A stretch of DNA of 31,757 nt from an uncultured Prevotella sp. (GCA_900543585.1 UQRP01000031.1:1-31757); one strand, 5' to 3'. Positions 7,837 to 16,535 are shown, counted from the first letter of the stretch. The notes: generated by a model from the letters alone, not told the origin. Numbers and translations: made by a program.

Positions 7837-10800
7837 ATGCAAAACAAAGGAATCGTTATCACGACAGCCGTTCTTCTGACCCTCGTGAGCCTCTTCTATC
7901 TGAGCTTCCCGATTGCCACAAGCTATTATGACAGTCAGGCAGCAAAGATAAAGGATCCCATTGCGCAGCAGGATTATAAGGATTCTGTGAAGTATTTGGG
8001 CATCTACAGCTACCAGAAGTGCTTGGAGACGCAGATTGGTCTTGGTCTGGACCTTAAAGGCGGTATGAATGTCATCCTCGAGATTTCAGTCCCAGATGTA
8101 GTGGAGAATCTCGCTGACCACAAGACAGACATTGCCTTCACCCGCTCTATGGATGAAGCCCGTAAGGAACAGCAGGCTACTCAGGGCGATTTTATCACCC
8201 TCTTCATCAATGCCTACCACAAGAATGCTCCCGGCCACAAACTGGCTGAGGTCTTCGCTACTTCGGAGCTTCAGGGCAAAGTATCTCCTACGAGTACAGA
8301 CAGTGAGGTAGAGAAAGTGCTGCGTTCAGAGGTCAGTTCCGCTATTGACAACTCATTGAATGTGGTGACAACGCGTATCGACCAGTTTGGTGTTGTACAG
8401 CCTAACATCCAGAAGGTGCAAGGCGCTGAGGGCCGTATCTCTGTCGAGATGCCGGGTATCCGTGAGCCGGAGCGTATGCGTAAGCTTCTGCAGGGAAGCG
8501 CCAACCTTGAGTTCTGGGAGACTTACAACGCTGATGAGGTGCTGCCTTATCTCCAGCAGCTTGACCAGCGTCTGGCCAATGGTGATGAGAAAGCTGAAAC
8601 AGCAGCCACCGACAGCACCAACGCTAAGGCGAAGGCTACTGCCGAGAAGGAAGTGAAGGCTGCCAAGGCTACAAAGGCTAAGTTCCAGATAAAGGGTAAC
8701 GATGCCAAGAAAAATATCAAGGCTACACCTGAAAATCAGCTTGCCCAGGCTAAGAAGCTTCACCCGTTGCTCGCTATGCTGCAGGTGACAGGCCAGGGTC
8801 TGAGTGTCTGTGGTTATGCCAGCGTGCGCGATACTGCTGCCATCAACAAGCTTATCTACAGCCAGACAGCCAAGCAGGTGCTGCCTTCAGATTTGAAACT
8901 TCTGTGGAGTGCTAAGCCTGCCGACGGCATCCAGGCAAAGAATATCTTCGAGCTTCATGCCTTGAAGGTTACTACTACCAATGGTCGTGCTCCTCTTGAG
9001 GGCGATGTCATCACAGATGCCAAGGATGAGTTCAACCAGATCACCGGTCAGCCGGAGGTTTCCATGACGATGAACTCTGACGGTGCCCGTCGTTGGGCTG
9101 AGCTGACAAAAGCCAATGTCGGCAAAGCTATTGCCATTGTCCTTGATGGTGTTGTCTATTCAGCTCCTCGTGTCAATGGCGAGATTAGCGGTGGACAGAG
9201 CTCTATCAGTGGTAACTTCACTATTCAGGATACGAAAGACTTGGCCAATACGCTGAAGTCAGGTCGTATGCCGGCTCCTGCACACATTGTTCAGGAGGAA
9301 GTCGTAGGTCCTACCCTCGGTGCACAGTCTATCCAGCAGGGTATCATCTCATTCATCGTAGCCTTCGTGTTGCTGATTGTCTTCATGTTGGCTATGTACA
9401 ACATCATCCCTGGCTCTATCGCTGTGGGTGCTCTGCTCATCAACGTGTTCTTCACCTTAGGTATCCTGACATCTTTCCAGGCAGCCCTGACGATGAGTGG
9501 TATCGCCGGTATGGTGCTTTCTCTCGGTACTGCTGTTGATGCCAACGTGCTTATCTATGAGCGTATCAAGGAGGAGCTGCGTGCCGGTAAGGATATGAAG
9601 AAAGCAGTTAACGAAGGTTATAAGAATGCCTTCTCAGCTATCTTTGACTCCAACCTCACCTCATTGATAACAGGTATCATCCTGCTTGCTGTTGGTACAG
9701 GACCTATCCGCGGCTTTGCTACGACATGGATTATCGGTATCGTCTGCTCGTTCTTCTCTGCCGTGTTCCTCACACGTCTGCTCTACGAGTACAAGCTCAA
9801 CAATGGTCACTGGATGCATCTGAAGTTCTACACAGGCTTCTCTAAGAACTTGATGCAGGGCACAAACATCCACTTCATGTCGATGTATAAGGTTAGCTTC
9901 GGTGTCTATATCGCTGCTATCCTTATCTGCGTTGCCAGCTTCGGTATCCGCGGCTTGAGCAAGAGTATTGATTTCACCGGTGGCCGCAACTATGTGGTGA
10001 CACTTGACAAGGCTGTGCCTGTTGAGGATGTCCGTAACGTTCTGACCAATGCCTTTGTCAACACTACAGGTCCTAATGCCGGTCGCCCGGCTACGACAAC
10101 CGTTATTGCTATCGGTACTGACGGCAAGACCATCCGTGTGTCTACCAACTACAATATCGACAGCAATGATCCTGCTGAGGACGACCACGCTGAGACTGTT
10201 CTCTACAATGCGCTGAAGAAGGGTGGCTTTGTGAGCCAGGCCAGTGTCAATGCCTTCAAGAACCCTGACATCCGTGAGGGTGGCTCTATCATCAGCTCTT
10301 CAAAGGTGGGTCCATCAGTGGCTAAGGACATCACAAAGAATGCCTTCCTGAGTGTTGGTCTGGCATTGCTCTGTATCTTCCTCTACATCCTGCTGCGCTT
10401 CCGCAACGTCGGTTTCTCTGTCGGTTCTATCGTGGCTCTGGCCATTGATACAACGATGGTGGTGGGTCTCTATTCCATCTGCTATGGCTGGATAGGCTTC
10501 TCGCTGGAGATAGACCAGACGTTCATCGGTGCTATCCTGACAGTGATTGGTTACGACATCAACGACTCCGTTGTGGTCTTCGACCGTATCCGTGAGAACC
10601 TGCGCCTGCATCCTAAGGGTGACACACAGAAGATCTTCAATGACTCTATCAACGAGACCCTTGCCCGTACTATCAACACGTCGGCATCAACATTGATCGT
10701 TCTTCTCGCCATCTTCATCCTTGGCGGTGACTCCATCCGTTCGTTCTCCTTCGCCATGATTATCGGTGTCTTCGTCGGTACTCTGAGCTCTATCTTCCTG

Positions 10801-10896
10801 GCTTCTCCTATCGCATACCTTGTGTTGGGTAAGAAGATTCAGAACAGAAGTGGCAACATCGCTGATGCTGCTGTCGCTGAGCCCGTGAAGGCCTGA
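7837..10896 (+). CDS. secDF: Fused protein translocase SecDF
   Basis: SecD and SecF use the proton motive force to complete Sec-dependent export across the inner membrane. Here they are one 1019-residue polypeptide, as is usual in Bacteroidetes. The SecD half has an N-terminal membrane helix (about 6-26), GLDLKGGMNVILEI (70-83), a large periplasmic region, then the five-helix block beginning near 505 with the SecD-type GTAVDANVLIYERIKEE. The SecF half begins near 685 with its own first helix and DFTGGRNYVVTL near 712. It ends with the second helix block, which includes IGYDINDSVVVFDRIREN. An Ala/Lys-rich low-complexity segment at about 250-305 is inserted in the periplasmic domain. The ATG is preceded by an A-rich stretch. 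A terminator follows. Confidence 0.97.
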   Translation: MQNKGIVITTAVLLTLVSLFYLSFPIATSYYDSQAAKIKDPIAQQDYKDSVKYLGIYSYQKCLETQIGLGLDLKGGMNVILEISVPDVVENLADHKTDIAFTRSMDEARKEQQATQGDFITLFINAYHKNAPGHKLAEVFATSELQGKVSPTSTDSEVEKVLRSEVSSAIDNSLNVVTTRIDQFGVVQPNIQKVQGAEGRISVEMPGIREPERMRKLLQGSANLEFWETYNADEVLPYLQQLDQRLANGDEKAETAATDSTNAKAKATAEKEVKAAKATKAKFQIKGNDAKKNIKATPENQLAQAKKLHPLLAMLQVTGQGLSVCGYASVRDTAAINKLIYSQTAKQVLPSDLKLLWSAKPADGIQAKNIFELHALKVTTTNGRAPLEGDVITDAKDEFNQITGQPEVSMTMNSDGARRWAELTKANVGKAIAIVLDGVVYSAPRVNGEISGGQSSISGNFTIQDTKDLANTLKSGRMPAPAHIVQEEVVGPTLGAQSIQQGIISFIVAFVLLIVFMLAMYNIIPGSIAVGALLINVFFTLGILTSFQAALTMSGIAGMVLSLGTAVDANVLIYERIKEELRAGKDMKKAVNEGYKNAFSAIFDSNLTSLITGIILLAVGTGPIRGFATTWIIGIVCSFFSAVFLTRLLYEYKLNNGHWMHLKFYTGFSKNLMQGTNIHFMSMYKVSFGVYIAAILICVASFGIRGLSKSIDFTGGRNYVVTLDKAVPVEDVRNVLTNAFVNTTGPNAGRPATTTVIAIGTDGKTIRVSTNYNIDSNDPAEDDHAETVLYNALKKGGFVSQASVNAFKNPDIREGGSIISSSKVGPSVAKDITKNAFLSVGLALLCIFLYILLRFRNVGFSVGSIVALAIDTTMVVGLYSICYGWIGFSLEIDQTFIGAILTVIGYDINDSVVVFDRIRENLRLHPKGDTQKIFNDSINETLARTINTSASTLIVLLAIFILGGDSIRSFSFAMIIGVFVGTLSSIFLASPIAYLVLGKKIQNRSGNIADAAVAEPVKA

Positions 10897-10924
10897 AGAC
10901 GCTTCTGCTTACGCAGAGAATACA

Positions 10925-10980
10925 TAAAAATAGCCTCGCTATTACACTATATAATAATGTGTGATAGCGAGGCTTTTTAT
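10925..10980. terminator. Bidirectional terminator between secDF and mutS
   Basis: AGCCTCGCTAT (10932-10942) and ATAGCGAGGCT (10964-10974) are perfect 11-base arms, extended inward by ACAC/GTGT pairing. The plus strand continues with TTTTTATTT and the minus strand with ATTTTTATG. The hairpin can therefore end both the secDF transcript and the convergent mutS transcript. Confidence 0.88.
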
Positions 10981-11035
10981 TTGCCTGATAATGTGTGCTT
11001 AGCTGTTACTTGGAGCTTATCTGCTTTTTGGGGGC

Positions 11036-13705
11036 TTAGCTGCTCCTTCCCGTTACAATCTTCTTTATCTCGTTGAGCTTGTTGAGGGCGTCGACAGGTG
11101 TTAGGTTGTTGATGTCCAGACCGAGAATCTCGTCACGGACTTGCTTTAACACCGGGTCGTCGAGCTGGAAGATGCTGAGCTGCACACCATCATGGTCTTT
11201 GCCAATATTTTCTACCTTTGGCTTTCCGGCACTTCCCACTTCAGCGTTGTCCGCTTCGAGCTGTTTCAAGACCTCATTGGCGCGCTTGACGATAGTCCTT
11301 GGCATACCGGCTATCTCAGCCACATGGATACCAAAGGAGTGCTCAGAACCTCCGGGTGTGAGTTTTCTGAGGAAGATGACTTTGTTGTCGACTTCCTTGA
11401 CCGCCACGTTGAAGTTCTTGATGCGCGGAAAGTGCTTCTCCATCTCGTTGAGCTCATGGTAGTGGGTGGCAAAAAGTGTACGCGCCTGTGAGCCTCTGTG
11501 CTCATGGAGGTATTCCACGATGGCCCATGCTATGGAGATGCCGTCATAGGTTGACGTGCCGCGTCCTAACTCATCGAAGAGCACAAGCGACCGTGGCGAG
11601 ACGTTGTTAAGGATGTCGGCAGCCTCAGTCATCTCAACCATAAAGGTAGACTCTCCGAGCGAGAGGTTGTCGCTGGCCCCTACCCTCGTGAAAATCTTGT
11701 CCACAAGCCCTACCCTTGCACTCTCGGCAGGTACGAAGCAGCCTATCTGTGCTAAGAGAACGATGAGGGCGGTCTGGCGCAACAATGCTGACTTACCGGC
11801 CATGTTAGGACCTGTAATCATCATAATTTGCTGCTTCTCAGTGTCGAGGTATACATCGTTAGGGACGTAGCACTCGCCGAGGGGCATCTGAGTCTCTATG
11901 ACGGCATGACGGCCTTGGTGGATATCGAGGACAGTGGTGTCGTCGACAACGGGGCGCACATAGGCATTGTCTTCCGAGACTTTGGCGAAACTCAGCAGAC
12001 AGTCGATGCGTGCAAGGATGTTGGCGTTGATTTGTATCTGGGGGATAAACTCCTGCATGAAGACGATAAGTTCAGAGAACAGTTGTGCTTCTTTCTCTAA
12101 AATCTTCTCGTCGGCGCCAAGAATCTTCTCCTCATATTCTTTCAGTTCCGGCGTGATGTATCGCTCGGCCTGTGCCAGTGTCTGCTTTCTAATCCAGTCC
12201 TGCGGCACCTTATCCTTAAAGGTGTTGCGTACTTCGAGATAGTATCCGAAGACGTTGTTGTATCCTACTTTCAGCGAGGAGATGCCCGTCTTCTCTGTCT
12301 CTCTCTGCTGTATTTCCAGGAGATATTCCTTTCCGCCCCTTGATATCGAGCGCAACTCGTCGAGGTCTTTATCGTAGCCGTCGGCAATGACGTCACCCTT
12401 GTTGATAAGCAAGGGCGGGTCGGGCTGTATCTCCTTCTCTATTCTGTCACGCAGGCTCTCGCAGAGGTTCATCTGCTCACCTAACCGTTTCAAGGTGTCG
12501 TTGTTGGCATAGAGGCATGCCGACTTGATAGGCTGGATAGCCATGAGGGCATTCTTTAGCTGAACAACCTCTCGTGGCGACACCCTTCCTACGGCAACCT
12601 TGGAGATGATGCGCTCCAGGTCCCCTACCCTATGCAGCTGTTCGTCAATGACTTGCCGGAACTCAGGCTCTTTAAAGAAGTATTCCACCACATCGAGTCT
12701 GTCGTTGATTTGCTTAACGTCTTTCAGCGGGAACACCATCCAGCGGCGTAGCATGCGGCCTCCCATTGGCGTGATGGTTCGGTCGATGATATTCAGCAGC
12801 GACTTACCATCTTCCTGCATCGGCTGTAAGAGCTCCAGAGAGCGTATGGTAAAGGAGTCCATACGCACGTATTTCTCCTCCTCAAGGCGTTTGAGCGAGG
12901 TGATGTGGTTGATATTCGTGTGCTGGGTCAGCTCCAGATACTGCATGATTGCTCCTGAGGCGATGATGCCGTCTTTCAGATGCTCCACGCCGAAGCCTTT
13001 CAGCGACTTCGTACCGAAATGTTTCAGCAGTTTCTGCCGTGCGTTCTGCTCTGTAAACACCCAGTCGTCGAGTTCGAATACCGTGAGCTTGGTGCCGAAG
13101 AAATGCTCAAAGTCTTTCTTCCGCGTTTTGTCATAGAGCACCTCCTTGGGCGCGAAGTTGCCAATCAACTTCTCCACATAGTCGTAGTTGCCCTGTCCGG
13201 TGAGGAACTCGCCGGTAGAGATGTCCAAAAAGCTGATGCCACACGACGCCTTGCCGAAGTGTACGGCAGCAAGGAAGTTGTTCTCCTTATAGTTGAGCAC
13301 GTTATCACCCATAGCCACACCAGGCGTCACCAGTTCCGTGATGCCTCGCTTCACCATCTTGTCCATCTCAGAGAGGCCTTTCTTGCCTTTTAGTGAGGCG
13401 CGTTTCTTCTTCGGGTCTTCGAGCTGGTCACAGATGGCGACGCGCTTGCCTGCTCTGATAAGCTTAGGCAGATAGGTGTCTAAGGCATGGTGGGGGAATC
13501 CCGCCATCTCGGCGCCCGACGAGGCACCGTTGTTGCGGCGCGTCAGCGTGATGCCTAAAATCTGTGAAGCCTCTACAGCATCTTCGCAGTAGGTCTCATA
13601 GAAGTCGCCACAACGGAAGAGTAAGAGTGCATCAGGATGCTTGGCCTTCATGGAGAAGAATTGTCGCATCATGGGTGTGAGCGTGTTGTTATTATCTTTT
13701 GACAT
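11036..13705 (-). CDS. mutS: DNA mismatch repair protein MutS
   Basis: MutS recognises base mismatches and small loops and starts mismatch repair as an ATP-dependent dimer. The protein has 889 residues, in the MutS1 range. The mismatch-contacting Phe-x-Glu motif is present in CGDFYETY (Phe35, Glu37). The connector, lever and clamp regions follow, and then the ABC-type ATPase: Walker A GPNMAGKS near 630, the signature LGESTFMVEM, Walker B LVLFDELGRGTSTYDG, and ATHYHEL. The C-terminal region ends LNKLNEIKKIVTGR, typical of the dimer/tetramer tail. I see no TAnnTTTG promoter in the 64 bases before its ATG, so it may depend on the promoter of the upstream vapE-like gene. Confidence 0.97.
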   Translation of the reverse strand: MSKDNNNTLTPMMRQFFSMKAKHPDALLLFRCGDFYETYCEDAVEASQILGITLTRRNNGASSGAEMAGFPHHALDTYLPKLIRAGKRVAICDQLEDPKKKRASLKGKKGLSEMDKMVKRGITELVTPGVAMGDNVLNYKENNFLAAVHFGKASCGISFLDISTGEFLTGQGNYDYVEKLIGNFAPKEVLYDKTRKKDFEHFFGTKLTVFELDDWVFTEQNARQKLLKHFGTKSLKGFGVEHLKDGIIASGAIMQYLELTQHTNINHITSLKRLEEEKYVRMDSFTIRSLELLQPMQEDGKSLLNIIDRTITPMGGRMLRRWMVFPLKDVKQINDRLDVVEYFFKEPEFRQVIDEQLHRVGDLERIISKVAVGRVSPREVVQLKNALMAIQPIKSACLYANNDTLKRLGEQMNLCESLRDRIEKEIQPDPPLLINKGDVIADGYDKDLDELRSISRGGKEYLLEIQQRETEKTGISSLKVGYNNVFGYYLEVRNTFKDKVPQDWIRKQTLAQAERYITPELKEYEEKILGADEKILEKEAQLFSELIVFMQEFIPQIQINANILARIDCLLSFAKVSEDNAYVRPVVDDTTVLDIHQGRHAVIETQMPLGECYVPNDVYLDTEKQQIMMITGPNMAGKSALLRQTALIVLLAQIGCFVPAESARVGLVDKIFTRVGASDNLSLGESTFMVEMTEAADILNNVSPRSLVLFDELGRGTSTYDGISIAWAIVEYLHEHRGSQARTLFATHYHELNEMEKHFPRIKNFNVAVKEVDNKVIFLRKLTPGGSEHSFGIHVAEIAGMPRTIVKRANEVLKQLEADNAEVGSAGKPKVENIGKDHDGVQLSIFQLDDPVLKQVRDEILGLDINNLTPVDALNKLNEIKKIVTGRSS

Positions 13706-13731
13706 TATAAATTCTTTCCTTTTATATCCTC

Positions 13732-13760
13732 TTGCAGGGTGTTTGTGTCTGTTCCTGCAA
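13732..13760 (-). other. Hairpin between the vapE-like gene and mutS
   Basis: TTGCAGG (13732-13738) and CCTGCAA (13754-13760) are perfect seven-base arms with a 15-base loop. They sit 9 bases after the vapE-like stop and 26 bases before the mutS ATG. No T tract follows on the minus strand, so it looks more like an mRNA processing, stability or attenuation element than a full terminator. Confidence 0.4.
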
Positions 13761-13769
13761 CCATATTGT

Positions 13770-15005
13770 CTATTTTTTCAGTCCTCCCAGTCCTGCTAAC
13801 AAAGCGCGTGCCAACGGGTTGTCAGCAAACTCGTCCATGCTCTTCTCCTCAGGTTGCTCGTCGGTGAAGTCGAGGCGTCGTGGGTCGCGTGGTACAATGC
13901 GGTAGCAGGAGCGTCCGTGAATGCGGCTGCGGGTGAATCCGGCCTCTTGCAGGGCGAAGCCTACGTCTTGGTTGACGTGTTCGCCGGGAGTCCAGTAAGG
14001 ATATTCTTTCATGAGGCGGTCGATGACATTGTCAAGGGTGATAGCCTTGGCTTTCTGACCTTTTGGCGGATTAGCGTAGAGGAGTTTGACCATTTTCACC
14101 AGATTGTCAGCCTCCTCGAAGGGTGAGTTCTGACCGGCCATTCGCTCGCGCTCGTCATCGGTGAGCAGATAGTCGGCACCGTCGTCCAACTCGTCGCGGA
14201 GCTGTGCGTAGAGCTGCTCATAGGGTAGGGGAGTGGCGAGGTCTATCTTGTGTCCTACCTCCACACACACCAGATGGGCAGCACCAGCTGCATCGGTCAT
14301 AGGATGCAGATTACCGGTTGTGGCGATGAATCCCGCGTATTGGCGTCGCGGCTCTTCGGTGACACCGTAAGGTCGGCGGAAGACAGGGGTAGAGCGGGAG
14401 AAGAGGTAGCGGATGAGAGGCTCCTGGACATTATTCTCCTGGTAGAACTCGTCGATATTAATCAGCAGGTTGGTGGTGATGAGCTCATAGACCTCAGCCG
14501 TTGATGTCAACTTTATCTTGTCGGTATAATATCTGCGTAGGGTAGGGGGCAGGATGATATTGCAGAATGATGTCTTGCCATATCCCCATTGCCCTGCCAA
14601 GACTGGGATGATGATGTCTCTCTGCGGCACCTCTAAGTCCATCCATCTGGCCACCGTCTGCTGCATCCATTTGTGGAAGCGCTCCGTCCAGTCGGGATTG
14701 CTTGTCACGATGCGTTGTGAGAGTTTGGCGACATGGTCTTCTCCGTCCCATGCCGGCAGGCTGTCCAACCACTCCTTGGCCGGATTCCACTCTTCGATGA
14801 GTGTGGAATCAACGAAGCGGTCTAAAATTTCCTTTGTCAGCTCTATACCCTTGTCCTGAGCCGAGAGGAGGATGGTGTTGCGTCCCTCCTGAGAGAGAAG
14901 CTGCCATTCCTCACTGTCGTCAGAAGCGTATAGTATCTCGCCTGTGAGCACGTTTCTGCGCAGGCGGCATTGCTGTCTTAGAAATGTTAGTGGAGAGAGT
15001 GCCAT
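13770..15005 (-). CDS. VapE/VirE-family P-loop ATPase (virulence-associated E domain)
   Basis: This resembles the VapE/virulence-associated-E ATPase domain, a helicase-like P-loop family usually found in mobile elements fused to a primase. From the ATG at 15005 it has 411 residues and no primase domain. Walker A is GQWGYGKT (138-145), Walker B LLINIDEF (180-187) and a sensor-like ATTGN lies at 228-232. Residues about 325-373 (NVIDRLMKEYPYWTPGEHVN, then GFTRSRIHGRSCYRIVPR) look like the winged-helix C-terminal domain of Bacteroidetes VapE proteins (DUF3874-like). An in-frame TTG seven codons upstream lies inside the promoter and was rejected. It precedes mutS by 64 bases. No integrase, att site or phage gene is nearby, and base composition is not obviously different from the neighbours. 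The role is unknown. Confidence 0.8.
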   Translation of the reverse strand: MALSPLTFLRQQCRLRRNVLTGEILYASDDSEEWQLLSQEGRNTILLSAQDKGIELTKEILDRFVDSTLIEEWNPAKEWLDSLPAWDGEDHVAKLSQRIVTSNPDWTERFHKWMQQTVARWMDLEVPQRDIIIPVLAGQWGYGKTSFCNIILPPTLRRYYTDKIKLTSTAEVYELITTNLLINIDEFYQENNVQEPLIRYLFSRSTPVFRRPYGVTEEPRRQYAGFIATTGNLHPMTDAAGAAHLVCVEVGHKIDLATPLPYEQLYAQLRDELDDGADYLLTDDERERMAGQNSPFEEADNLVKMVKLLYANPPKGQKAKAITLDNVIDRLMKEYPYWTPGEHVNQDVGFALQEAGFTRSRIHGRSCYRIVPRDPRRLDFTDEQPEEKSMDEFADNPLARALLAGLGGLKK

Positions 15006-15023
15006 TGCTATTTTCTTTTTCTG

Positions 15024-15031
15024 CAAAATTA
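15024..15031 (-). promoter_or_regulatory. Predicted promoter of the vapE-like gene (and perhaps mutS), TAATTTTG
   Basis: On the minus strand TAATTTTG ends 18 bases before the ATG at 15005, giving a very short leader. It is the only TAnnTTTG element I find between the glf stop and mutS. No clear -33 box is present. Confidence 0.55.
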
Positions 15032-15117
15032 CTCATTAATAACTTTTTTCCGGCACTTTTCTCCCATTAAAATCACTTTTTGCTGGTTCTTTAGCCTTGC
15101 CAACGAGCCTGGAAAGC

Positions 15118-16257
15118 CTAAAGAGCAGAGAACATGCCCATCACCTTTTCTATGATGGGAGCCATGTCGTAGTATTTGTATTCAGCGAGTCTGCCACCGA
15201 AGATAACGTTTTTCTCTTCAACTGCCAAAGCACGATATTTGGCAGCGAGCGCATTGTTGGTCTCGTCGTTGACGGGATAGTAAGGCTCCATGCCGGGCTT
15301 ATACTCTGTGGAGTATTCCTCGCTGATAACGGTCTTGGGATTGTCATAGACCTGCTGACCAAACATTTCAAAATGTTTGTGCTCGATGACTCTCGTGTAA
15401 GGGACATCATGCGATGTGTAGTTGACCACCGCGTTACCCTGGAAGTTGGGCGTATTCTCCACGCGCGTTTTGAAACTCACCGTGCGCCAGTTCAACGCGC
15501 CAAGACGACAGTCGAAATATTCGTCAATACGCCCTGTATATACAAGCTCTTTTGCGAAGTTTCTCCAGTCGTGGTACTCGCTGTTGAAGAAGTCGACGTC
15601 AACCTTTGTCTCCACTTGGCTTAGCAGCCCATCAATCAGCTTGTTGTATCCGCCGACAGGTATTCCTTGATAGGAATCGTTGAAGTAGTTGTTGTCGAAG
15701 ACAAGTCTTACGGGCAGTCGCTTGATGATAAAAGCCGGGAGTTCGGTGCATTTTCTGCCCCATTGCTTCTCGGTATATTCCTTGATGAGTTTCTCGTAGA
15801 CATCTTTGCCGATGAGCGTGAGGGCCTGCTCTTCTAAGTTGCGTGGTTCTGCTACTCCGGCGGCTTTCATCTTCTCCACGGCTTCGGCGCGTTGCTCCTC
15901 AATCTTCGCTTTAGCTGCTTCCGGTGTTGTCACTCCCCACATCTGGTAGAAAGTGTTCATGTTGAACGGCAGGTTGAAGAGCTTGCCATGGTAGTTGGCT
16001 ACCGGTGAGTTGGTGTATCGGTTGAAGGGGACGATGCTGTTGACGAAGTCCCACACCTGCTTATTCGATGTGTGAAAGATATGAGCACCATATTTATGAA
16101 CATTGATGCCTTCTATGTTCTCGCAGTATACATTGCCGCCTAATTGTGGGCGCTTGTCGATGACGAGACATTTCTTGCCCTGTTGATGGGCAAAGTAAGC
16201 AAAGGTAGCTCCAAAGAGGCCGGAGCCAACGATGAGATAGTCGTATTTAGTCTGCAT
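15118..16257 (-). CDS. glf: UDP-galactopyranose mutase
   Basis: Glf is a flavoenzyme that converts UDP-galactopyranose to UDP-galactofuranose, the donor for galactofuranose-containing surface glycans. The protein has 379 residues (typical 365-390). The FAD-binding N-terminus is YLIVGSGLFGATFAYFA (GxGxxG at 11-16), followed by KRPQLGGNVYCEN. Characteristic substrate-site stretches are YGAHIFHTSNKQVWDFVN, LPFNMNTFYQMWG, YTEKQWGRKCTELP, and near the C-terminus GRLAEYKYYDM with the diphosphate-contacting Arg. It lies downstream of a gene resembling a galactofuranosyltransferase, which would use its product, but about 280 bases of repeats separate the two genes, so it may have its own control. Confidence 0.96.
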   Translation of the reverse strand: MQTKYDYLIVGSGLFGATFAYFAHQQGKKCLVIDKRPQLGGNVYCENIEGINVHKYGAHIFHTSNKQVWDFVNSIVPFNRYTNSPVANYHGKLFNLPFNMNTFYQMWGVTTPEAAKAKIEEQRAEAVEKMKAAGVAEPRNLEEQALTLIGKDVYEKLIKEYTEKQWGRKCTELPAFIIKRLPVRLVFDNNYFNDSYQGIPVGGYNKLIDGLLSQVETKVDVDFFNSEYHDWRNFAKELVYTGRIDEYFDCRLGALNWRTVSFKTRVENTPNFQGNAVVNYTSHDVPYTRVIEHKHFEMFGQQVYDNPKTVISEEYSTEYKPGMEPYYPVNDETNNALAAKYRALAVEEKNVIFGGRLAEYKYYDMAPIIEKVMGMFSAL

Positions 16258-16280
16258 AGTACTTTATTTTTTTGACTTTT

Positions 16281-16340
16281 CTATCTGCACGAACGAATTT
16301 CTATCTGCACGAACGAATTTCTGTGTGTATGGATGGATTA
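16281..16340. repeat. Short tandem repeat, 20-bp unit, two exact copies plus a diverged third
   Basis: CTATCTGCACGAACGAATTT occurs twice head to tail (16281-16300 and 16301-16320). The next 20 bases (16321-16340) match the unit at 12 positions, and most of the differences are transitions, suggesting an older copy. The repeat lies 24-83 bases upstream of the glf ATG and could fall in its leader or promoter. I could not find a TAnnTTTG element for glf here. Confidence 0.75.
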
Positions 16341-16408
16341 TTTTGCTAACATACGGTCTTGGGATTGTCCATACAGTGTTATGATGCAAAAGGGTTGGAG
16401 CGACAAAG

Positions 16409-16534
16409 TGTGACGGTCGTCGCACTTTCTTGTGACGGTCGTCGCACTATCTTGTGACGGTCGTCGCACTATCTTGTGACGGTCGTCACACTTTCTTGCG
16501 ACGGTCGTCACACTATCTTGCGACGGTCGTCACA
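16409..16534. repeat. Array of 5.7 tandem 22-bp units, each with a palindromic core
   Basis: Units start at 16409, 16431, 16453, 16475, 16497 and 16519 (the last incomplete). Each has a 16-bp core of the type TGTGACGGTCGTCGCA plus a 6-bp spacer CTTTCT or CTATCT. The core is an inverted repeat (TGYGACG, GT, CGTCRCA); the fourth unit is perfectly palindromic. The first three differ from symmetry in the right arm and the last two in the left arm. The array ends one base from the stop of the galactofuranosyltransferase gene and lies about 150 bases upstream of glf. It has no variable spacers, so it is not CRISPR. It may be an operator array, an mRNA-stabilising hairpin series or a simple expanded repeat. 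Confidence 0.9.
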
Positions 16535-16535
16535 A

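Noticed and set aside
13770..15005. Prophage or integrated element around the vapE-like gene
   Set aside because: No integrase, primase, capsid, direct repeats or tRNA gene flank it, and both neighbours are ordinary chromosomal genes.
16409..16534. Possible CRISPR array
   Set aside because: The unit is 22 bp with a constant 6-bp gap (CTTTCT or CTATCT); there are no unique spacers and no cas genes nearby.
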